A DNA stretch of 64,000 nt from Plecoglossus altivelis (taxonomy: Eukaryota > Chordata > Actinopteri > Osmeriformes > Plecoglossidae): positions 7,881,991-7,945,990 of the forward strand of contig BROE01000016.1 in NCBI GenBank assembly GCA_036571765.1, read 5' to 3'. The position numbers and the translations under genes are program-made. Shown here piece by piece: positions 55,861 through 64,000 of this stretch. The notes below the pieces were generated by a model that was not told the DNA's origin, did no database searches, and was given only the letters and a program-made list of their open reading frames with translations. Numbering within the stretch: the stretch's first letter is position 1; each line of letters opens with the position of its first letter.

Positions 55861-56718
55861 GCTGTTGGGAATAAATCCTGATTGACTGTTCTGATAATAC
55901 AAAAGCATAGCATAGCATTTGGATAGAGAAAGTCAGCGTTTAGACATAGCCAGTATGGTATCATTTGGTATGTTTTGCATTGCCGATGGGTCATTCACAT
56001 ATGTATGTGGTGAATTAAGCATATATCGACAATCGAAGGCTACGCGGATGCATGTTATTTGGGTCTAAGGCTCAATTTTGAACGTAGTCTCCATTCAAAA
56101 TGCTTATTGAAATTAAATTTGTATATTGATTTTATAAATAAAAAAATAAAAAATGAATGACATGCAAGGCACAGGATTCTTCTGTCACATTGAATGTGGG
56201 AACTATTAGTCAGTGAGCTGTTACATTGCCTTGTGACCTTGGTTTGAGATAGTGCTGGCTCTAGATTGGTGGATCCACATGTGGCACACACTCACCAGCA
56301 CAATGTCCTGGTGAGTGCATTATCACTTCTGTTGAGTGACAGGTAAAACGGCATGATTGCACATGTTTTCCCCTTAAAATCTCTCTATTGCTGTTTTCTC
56401 ATTTTTGAAGCTCTGATCCTGTCTCACTTGACGCAGCACGTTCAGCACAATAGGTTGTGTGTGACTGTTTGAAGATGGTTTTGAACTGATGCCCCCTACC
56501 AACTCTCCGGCAACCAGTTTCTCTTTCTCTCCTTTATCGCTTTCTCACTCTTTCGCACACACAGACACATGCACACTTTATTCTTACCTTATCACACGTA
56601 TTAACACACTATGCAGACACACTCATGCACTTTTTTACTCTCCTTATCAGATTCACACACCACTCTCACTCAACCCTCTCTCCAACTCTCTTTCTCTGTT
56701 TCCTCTCTCACACAGGCA

Positions 56719-56754
<36 letters not shown>

Positions 56755-59700
56755 ACAGCTCACTGATGGCAGAAAAAAGCACTACAGATTCAAGTGGGTA
56801 AGCGCTGCAGTGGTGAGGCTGATGGCACAACCCATTCCTGCAGTCCCTGGAGAGCCTATCCAAACGTTTCACACTGCATGCAAAAAATAGCAAATTAATG
56901 CAAGTGAAGAGCTCCCGCCTACAGGAGCACTGCCCTCGTTTTAAAAATATCAGCTTTTCTCCAGAGTATTTTACAATGAGTTCAAAAGGATATGATTTCA
57001 CACAATTACTACCCACCAAAGCAGCAGTATACCAGTACTATCAATGCCTTTGAGCTTAATGTAGTGAGAATGTGTTTTGATGAGTCCTGCATCTAGAAGG
57101 TGATTCCTCTGCACGTTTGTTGGCAGTTAATTCAACTGGCATGAGTTTTTAAACCAATTGCTCCTGAATGTCTGCACCAACATTAAATATAACCTTGCTC
57201 ATGATTTTATCTTAAAACCCACTGTTTCAATATCTACTGATGAAAGTATTTCGTTTGAATTCAACAGAAAGCCTTAGGCTAAGGCTTGTTTTCTTACAAT
57301 GTCGCTGAAATGAAGATATTGCGCGCAAGACCGTTTCTGCAATTTCATGATCAACGTTCGGCAAGTTATTTGAACAAATGTTACGCTTACTTTTGGCAAT
57401 AATGTTCCAAGTGCGCTGGTAAATGCATGTTAACTTCACAGTTTGAGGCTTTCCGGGTAAAAGTGAAATTCTATGCACTTGAAATTCTGAAGCTGCAAAA
57501 TACCTAGCTATTCAAATATATGAGCATAACTGTTTAGAGACCTAAGAAATTAATCCCTGAAGAACTCACGAAGAACTTCCTGAACAGCATTCTTAGACCG
57601 TAGGCCTATAGTCTATATTTGAGTAATTTAAAACTTTAAAAGTTGTATGTAAAAATTAAATAAATACACATGCAAATATAAAAATGGTAAAATCAGGTAA
57701 TAAAAATTGGAAACGCTGAATTTAAAGCAATTTCTTTTAAAATGCATGCACCAAGTGTTGCAATCAACAGTCAATAACAGCACCTTGGAGAGCTTCCGTT
57801 TGTACAACGGTGGTTAATTCGTCGAAGAAAATTATGAATTAAGCACAGGATGGACCGTAATTTAAACTTCGGAAAAGCATGCGCATTTATCTTTCGTGTT
57901 GGTTACTGCACTATGTAAGTTCATGTAGGAAAATAACATTACAGGTGAGATGACCGTCGTTAAGAAATGGACTGCTGAGTAATAAAACTATCTAGGAGCA
58001 AGCCATAAGAGATACTTCTGGTAGCATAAAATAATATGACTCATTTCAGCAGGACAGATGCTGAAAGACAGAGTAACATTCCTGGAAAGAGCAAAGGAGA
58101 CTAGAACAGGTGTAGTGGCTACCTGGGCTGTATCTCTCCTAATGTGACACTAAAACCCATTAGGTGCTGCTTTCATAGCTTGATTAAATGAATTATCCAG
58201 TGAAATGACAGAACTGTCTAAAGCAGGCTAACTTATCTGAGTCTAGGTGGGATTAAAAAAAATACTGTGGATGATGCACTTCAGAAACAGTGTTTGTAGC
58301 AACTGTATGAAACATGCCAGCTCTTTGTTAGGGCCTGTTTATATTCTAATCATAAAGTGAATTCACACAAAGCAAAACAGAACAAGCTAAATAAAAAGAC
58401 ATAGAGAGACAGGATGCAGCTTTTCATTTGTTTTCTACTCCAAAGGCCTGGGCTTATAGACAGGGTCATGTGATGATAAAAATGTGTTGGTGGTCTTGAG
58501 CTATGACACCCCCCCAACAACTCCACCCGCTCCCTAACCCCCCACTTACAAAACCTCTCCGACCTTCTGTCTAATTGGACTTCGGTGAAGGGAGAGAATA
58601 GGTGGGGTTAGAAAAAGGGGGGCACAAATGTGACCGTTTTTTTCTCAGGGGAGATTCCCAAGACACAGTAGGGAAGGAAGGATTCTCAGCCCATGCTCTC
58701 AGCTAGGGCTTTCGCTAATGGACAAAAGACCTTCAGTTTTCCAATGCTACTGAACCATCCTTGTATGGAACCTCAAAGACTCTTTCTCAAGAATTGGGAC
58801 TTGCATGGAACCTGAGAGTATGACATGGACATATGACCCTGTAAAACTTGAGTGTAACATAATGGGTGTTTATCTATAGGCTATGGTATGTAAACAGAAA
58901 ACTGTTTAACATGTACTATGTACATTACCTGCTTTGCATAATATAACACACGATCGAAGACATACTCAGTCAAGTGTAAAGTCTTCTTCTTCTTAAAAGG
59001 CAGATATATGTTTGTTTTTAGTAGAGAAAATTATATCCTGGATACCACATGTTGTGAGGATTAAATGTGTGTTATTATGACTTTCAATTAGTAACAATCT
59101 TTCGGAATTGTGAATGTGATGAAATGCCAAAATAGCTGAAACAATACAGAAGGTTGCTATAGGGTAAATCATGCCAGAGAACAGATACTTTGTCACACAC
59201 AACTGAATATCATAGTCATTGCATGTCCATAGACTGCATAGTGGCAGAAACACTTCATCAACCTTCAAGCAATATGCCACATGTACAATTTGTAGAATGA
59301 AATGTTAAGTCCCTGCCCTCTCAGACAGTATATGTAACTTGGTCACATGATGCACCATATGCCTTTTTGCTATAATAGATGCATAGCATCTAAGCCTTAA
59401 AGGTTTAATACCCTTCCACTTTGTTTTACACACATTTCTGTGGTTTGGCTGTGGCTTTTCCAATCCCCTCTTTAGTCTGTGTTGTCTTTCGAACGGTTAA
59501 ACTTGGGCTCTTTCATAGGCCAAAGGTTTTTTTCCTTGTCTTTAGAAAAAAATGCTATTGAAAAGGCCCCCAAGTGTTCTTGAAGACAGAAACTGCAAAC
59601 CACCTTTTCGCTGCACAGCTTGGCCCCCTGAAATTAAGTTTTTTCTATGTCCATTTTGACAGTTCAATAACACTCTTCCCAATTGTACATTTTCAACCAA

Positions 59701-61878
59701 CCACATATGTTTGTACCAAAAAGTTCACAAAGGTGAATCTGACAGGTTTTTTAGTGTTGTTGGTTCTCTTAACTGACTCATTGCCACCTACACCCATTTT
59801 AAAATGCAATGTACGTTTGTCACCTGTGAAAGTTAGTTTTTCATGGATTTTAACTATGATCTTTAAACTTAAACATGCAAAATCACTGTCCTGCTCTGTT
59901 CTTAGATGTTTTATAGGGTGTGTTGTATCTTTTCCCATTGGAAAATGTTTTATAATACATGATTCTTGGATTCTTAAACAGGTGTCTATCCAGAGTGTGT
60001 CAAAAGATAGTTCTAGATCACATTCTTGGATTTAATTCAGACATTTTGTCCTCTAATAATACTATTTCCTTCACGCTATTGCATTTTATGTGCATTTGAT
60101 GCACATAAAAGTATCAGCCTTAAAATCCTAAATATAATCACATAAAACAGGTATACCTTGATAGGATAAAAATGACTAATTCAGTTAAGCACTTCAGAAC
60201 ATTGACAAAGAAGGTATAACAGTAGCGAAGTTCATCACAACTGGATCATTATAATGGAAACATGTATCAAAAGAAAATGATTAAAACACACTTGGCTTTG
60301 TTGGTAGCCATATATATAATATATATCCACATTCATACCACACATTTCACAAGTTCAAGATATTTCACAACAACAGCACCAAAGAGCTTTGATTGATTTA
60401 TCACCCCCTCCATTACATTCATCATTCATTATTTTGCAGATATACTAATCATCTATTAATTACAGACGTGAATAATTTACAATAAAATAACAATTTTAGG
60501 TACATTTCTCATTTGCCTTGTCTTTATACTACAGTAATTCCACGCAGTCATCTCATATTTTCCTTCTAAGCCATTCACAATGGCTGCGGATCTTAAACAT
60601 TTTATACAGGAAAAGGTATCATGTTGTCTTAAAGATTGCTAAATCCTCTACTGGTTTCATTGTATTCTTGGAATTTCCATTTTTAGTATATCCAACTCTG
60701 CAAGCAGCTTACTGAAGTTGAAATCCTTCAGAGAACTCCATATTTCTTTTTCTTCTTACTCCTCTCCACCTTTCCAACTGCAAGGGACACAAGCTGTTCT
60801 CTATCTTTTACCTATACATGAAAATCAGAATGACCACTCTGGTACTAAAATCACAGACGAAAAGTGGAATACTGCATCTTTAAGACATGAATGTCACAAA
60901 CCTTAGACTGTGTCAAAAATCATATAGGGGAAAACCCTCACAAAGCCATTTAGAAAACAATTAACACAGAACAATTTAACTATCAAACTGTATGACAACA
61001 TTTTCCTTTAGATTGTTTTTGCCCAAAACAGAAAAACGAATACAAACCGTTAAAAAAGACTGTTATTGTAGCTTAATATTGCAAAACACCTGCATATGTC
61101 AATTCGGGTTCACAAGTTAAAGATCTGCGTTCCTCATATCATATGTCATTCAAGTCTTTGCTAGTGAAGTTATAAGTAATTTAACACTTAGTCCATTATT
61201 AATTCCTGTTTGATAAGGACTTTCAAGCACCCCAAGTCCACCTGTCATCAATAGTTTACAAGCTGTAATGCTTGCTAACTCTCTTTATCAATGCACATTT
61301 ATGACGTAAGTCTATCCAAAACTACCAAATAATGAAGCACAACATTCACAAAAGAGTACCATCATGTTACACCTTCCCTGCCCAATCAATGCTTTGTTTT
61401 GTGTTATTCTTCTCTGAGCAGCTTCATATTATTAACAATTTAATAATTATCATCTGAACAAAGTGGACTCAGCTGGATTTTTATATATCTATCTATTTTT
61501 GCTATAATTGTCCATTGTCATTGTATTTGAAATGTAAGATAATATCTTTCAAAATGAATGTTTTTAACCCATTCCTCATGTAATCTTGAGAAAAGTGACG
61601 ATTTTAAATTTTTTTGCAGTACAATTCAAAACAGAGGAAACTTGGATTTAGTGCAAAAGCTTTAAAATCATTATATCTTTGTACGACTGAGCATGTGTAT
61701 GCCTTTGTTTTCCTCCTTCAGTGAGGTTTCAGATGTGTACTTGGATTTACATGGACGCCATCTACAACACAAATCAGACAAAGGAAGGCAAAATAGTGAA
61801 CAGACAAAAACAATGACGAAAAGCTAGGGATACAACAAAACAATTCAAAATGTCCAAATTTTTGAGAGAAAAAAGAAA
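55861..61878. other. V-ATPase B to vax1 intergenic region
   Basis: No gene was recognised. It holds a CA microsatellite (56,719-56,752) and CT/CA-rich flanks, otherwise AT-rich sequence. A stretch at about 57,820-57,920 (GGTTAATTCGTCG, TTATGAATTAAGC) may be conserved. The last one to several hundred bases before 61,879 should be vax1 3' UTR, but its end could not be fixed; several ATTAAA words on the - strand are candidates (for example 61,444-61,439). Confidence 0.5.
56719..56752. repeat. (CA)n microsatellite
   Basis: An almost perfect CA dinucleotide run in intergenic sequence. It accounts for the repetitive open frames seen on both strands around it. Confidence 0.95.
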
Positions 61879-62418
61879 TCATTCCAAAACTTTCTTGTCC
61901 ATGGACTCTTTGCCATTGGTCCGGGAATAGGGTTCAAAAGCTGAAGAGCTCAGATAGCGGGCCGACAGTTCCTGCAGGTTCCCAGCCAGGGATCCAGCCA
62001 TGGAGAGTGGGTTAGAGGAGATGCGGGTGGCCACACTGCCCAGCAGGGAGGGCATAGGAAAGCTGAACAGGCCATGGGCCGGCGGGGAGCCCTGGAGGCC
62101 GGCCACCGTCCCCGAGCTGGTCACTGCAGGCAGAGGGGGGCTGCCGCCAGCCGTCCCTGAGCTGCCGCCACTACTGCTGCTACTGCTGCCATTGCTAACC
62201 ATGCCCATGGAGGACCCCCGCAGAGCGGAGCCCAGCGTGCTGCTGCCACAGTGGGGCAAGAGGCCCGGCAGCCCTGGTGGAGTGAGGAGGCGTCCCTGCT
62301 CCAGGAGTCTCAGTACACTGCATGTTGCTGCTGTCTCCGACACCACGGAGCGCAGCTCTGAATCCTTTCCCTGGTCCTTCTTCTGCTTGGTGCGTCGGTT
62401 CTGGAACCAAACTTTTAC
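61879..62418 (-). CDS. vax1: Ventral anterior homeobox 1, last exon (partial gene)
   Basis: The exon opens after a clean acceptor (TCCTGGCAG) in phase 0, at the conserved homeodomain split before VKVWFQNRRTKQKK, the third (recognition) helix. It runs 179 codons to a TAA stop. The following KDQGKDSELRSVVSETAATC and SVLRLLEQGRLL are VAX1-type rather than VAX2-type. The tail (MAGSLAGNLQELSARYLSSS, then AFEPYSRTN) is also VAX1. VAX1 is a transcription factor of ventral forebrain, optic stalk and optic nerve. The exons with the N-terminus and the first two homeodomain helices are not in the window and should lie beyond 64,000. A Ser/Gly-rich low-complexity segment sits mid-exon (about 62,140-62,200), where mammals have Ala/Pro/Gly-rich sequence. 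Confidence 0.95.
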   Translation of the reverse strand, partial: VKVWFQNRRTKQKKDQGKDSELRSVVSETAATCSVLRLLEQGRLLTPPGLPGLLPHCGSSTLGSALRGSSMGMVSNGSSSSSSGGSSGTAGGSPPLPAVTSSGTVAGLQGSPPAHGLFSFPMPSLLGSVATRISSNPLSMAGSLAGNLQELSARYLSSSAFEPYSRTNGKESMDKKVLE

Positions 62419-64000
62419 CTGCCAGGAATAAGTGACACTCACAGTCAAAAAAACATCCTCCAAAACTGTAAATAACTTCACGATAACATTGAATAAACTT
62501 CACAAAGTACATTTAACTTCTGAGATATCGGTATCCAAGTAGTTTGCAGCAGATGCAATTATTATGTTGTTGCAAATAATCATGTTCTTCGGACCACATG
62601 AGTACACAAAACAATAACTGCAAAGATAATAATAGTGTTTATTGTAATGACAGCACCTTCATGCTATGCTAATTCCTGCAAGCAGGAATACCATCAAACC
62701 TACACTTAAATGTTTGCAGTCTCTCAGTGTCCGCAGGGGGCACACATACACACACACCTTTTCCTACATTTTTATGAAAAAAAACCTAAAACATCAGTGG
62801 TGGTGAATTTTGACAGCAGTCATAAAAATGCTGTCGAGCTGCCCATGTTGTGCAAGTCGAAGTTTAATACCCAATCAAATCTTTATGAATGTAGAAGAAT
62901 TTACCTGTGATCAAAGTTTGATTAGTAGAAAAATAAACACAATTTGATCTGTTATTTGGTATTTAATAAAAACATATATCTCACTAATCATCAGGCACCT
63001 GAGTTATGTTCACAGAATAATTTAACCTTGAGCACATTAATATATCCAGTGGGCTATTCTGACAATGTCAACTAAGTTGAGCTCTAATCTTGTATATGAA
63101 AGTCTATATTATAATTAATCAGTCAAGCATTTAGCATGTTAGAAAGAAAGGTGATGTGGTGATTTTGAAATATGTCCTCTGGACTTTTCCATGAACAAGA
63201 AATCCCAAATCTGTTTATGTCTACACAAAGACATGTTAAGAACAAAACCGGACACATCCAGTGTCTGGCTCTGAATACACATTTAACAATGAATGACAAT
63301 GCAGACAGCAGGAAGAAGAATGTGTTCCTATTGAGGCCAGTGATTGAATTGCAGCTAAAGGCAAGAATGTAAACACTTTAATTTTGTGTGTTAGGGTAGG
63401 ATAGTCCTTCTGCAGTCTACATCGACCTAACATGCTATTTAAATGATCCAAATTTCAATTTGACGATTTTCATCATGCATTCAGAAGTGGTAATTGGACT
63501 TTCTATTTGTTACTGTTTATTTTATTTATTTTTCCCATCCCCATTAACTCTGGGGCAATCATACTTGATTGCCTTCAGACGACCAATGATTAGGGTGGAT
63601 GTGTCCTAATCAGTAGTCAGACCGTCCCTCAACCATCTAACTACTTCAATCACATTTGAATATAGAATTTTTATCCATGTTATTTTGGATATAGTACCAA
63701 TAATATTATCATATTCATCAACAGTTCATATTAGATGTATACAGGCTGGGTTACTGAACAGAAATAGAAATCTCTGTGATATTTATTTGTTAAGTTATCT
63801 TGCATTTAATGTACGGTGAGCCGACATATGCAAACGTTAAGTCCTCACGTGTACCACAGAATTAAAAAAATGTCTCAAACATTTAACGTGAACTGCATTA
63901 TTTGATGTGAAAAGATGTGCTTTGAAGCCAAAACGTTAAACAAAGATGATTAGGTGTGCACCCTTCAGCAAATGGCTGTCATTTCTTAATGTAACACCCC
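62419..64000 (-). other. vax1: vax1 intron 2 (5' part outside window)
   Basis: No homeodomain-coding exon was found here on either strand, so the intron before the last vax1 exon is at least 1.58 kb. The sequence is AT-rich with short CA runs (about 62,741-62,758). Nothing else was identified. Confidence 0.6.

Noticed and set aside
56489..56890. 133-codon open frame on the + strand, with a - strand partner
   Set aside because: It is dominated by CT-rich sequence and the CA microsatellite (His/Thr repeats); no splice or family evidence.
62000..62431. 143-codon open frame on the + strand
   Set aside because: It is the complement of the GC-rich vax1 last exon; the low stop density comes from composition.

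Overview
This is a stretch of nuclear vertebrate genome, almost certainly from a ray-finned (teleost) fish. It has AT-rich noncoding DNA, spliced genes with canonical GT..AG introns, simple-sequence repeats and a decayed Tc1-like transposon. Nothing bacterial or viral was seen. I read the exons by eye, checking splice sites, reading phase and remembered family sequences. In the three complete genes the summed exon lengths are multiples of three and every junction keeps the frame.

Layout, left to right. (1) 1-5.4 kb: noncoding, with one unidentified exon-like patch near 0.3-0.43 kb. (2) 5.5-15.05 kb, + strand: eno4, the divergent enolase linked to the sperm flagellum; 13 coding exons, 579 aa, with a good RFX X-box about 100 bp before the start codon. 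(3) 19.4-36.9 kb, - strand: shtn1 (shootin-1), a coiled-coil clutch adaptor of axon outgrowth; 16 coding exons, 533 aa, with a possible alternative last exon at 17.3 kb. Its introns hold a Tc1 fossil (21.8-23.3 kb) and a probable conserved noncoding block (33.5-34.2 kb). (4) 38.0-55.6 kb, - strand: the V-type proton ATPase subunit B gene; 14 coding exons, 503 aa, with an 8.1 kb first intron. (5) 61.9-62.4 kb, - strand: the last exon of vax1, an eye and forebrain homeobox gene; its earlier exons lie beyond the right edge.

The genes do not form one pathway; the link is their order. In human, ENO4-SHTN1-VAX1 are neighbours at 10q25.3, and VAX2 sits beside ATP6V1B1 at 2p13. Here a B-subunit gene lies between shtn1 and vax1. 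This suggests that the block eno4-shtn1-atp6v1b-vax predates the early vertebrate genome duplications and that tetrapods later lost different members from each copy. Homeodomain-type TAAT sites in quiet, motif-rich intron patches of shtn1 and atp6v1b suggest these genes are bystanders carrying vax1 enhancers, which would explain the lasting linkage. I found no convincing unknown multi-gene system. The best second looks are the four-gene order, the degenerate enolase site in eno4, the X-box, the E-box/CRE pair in the V-ATPase gene, the alternative shtn1 3' end and two unassigned exon-like patches.
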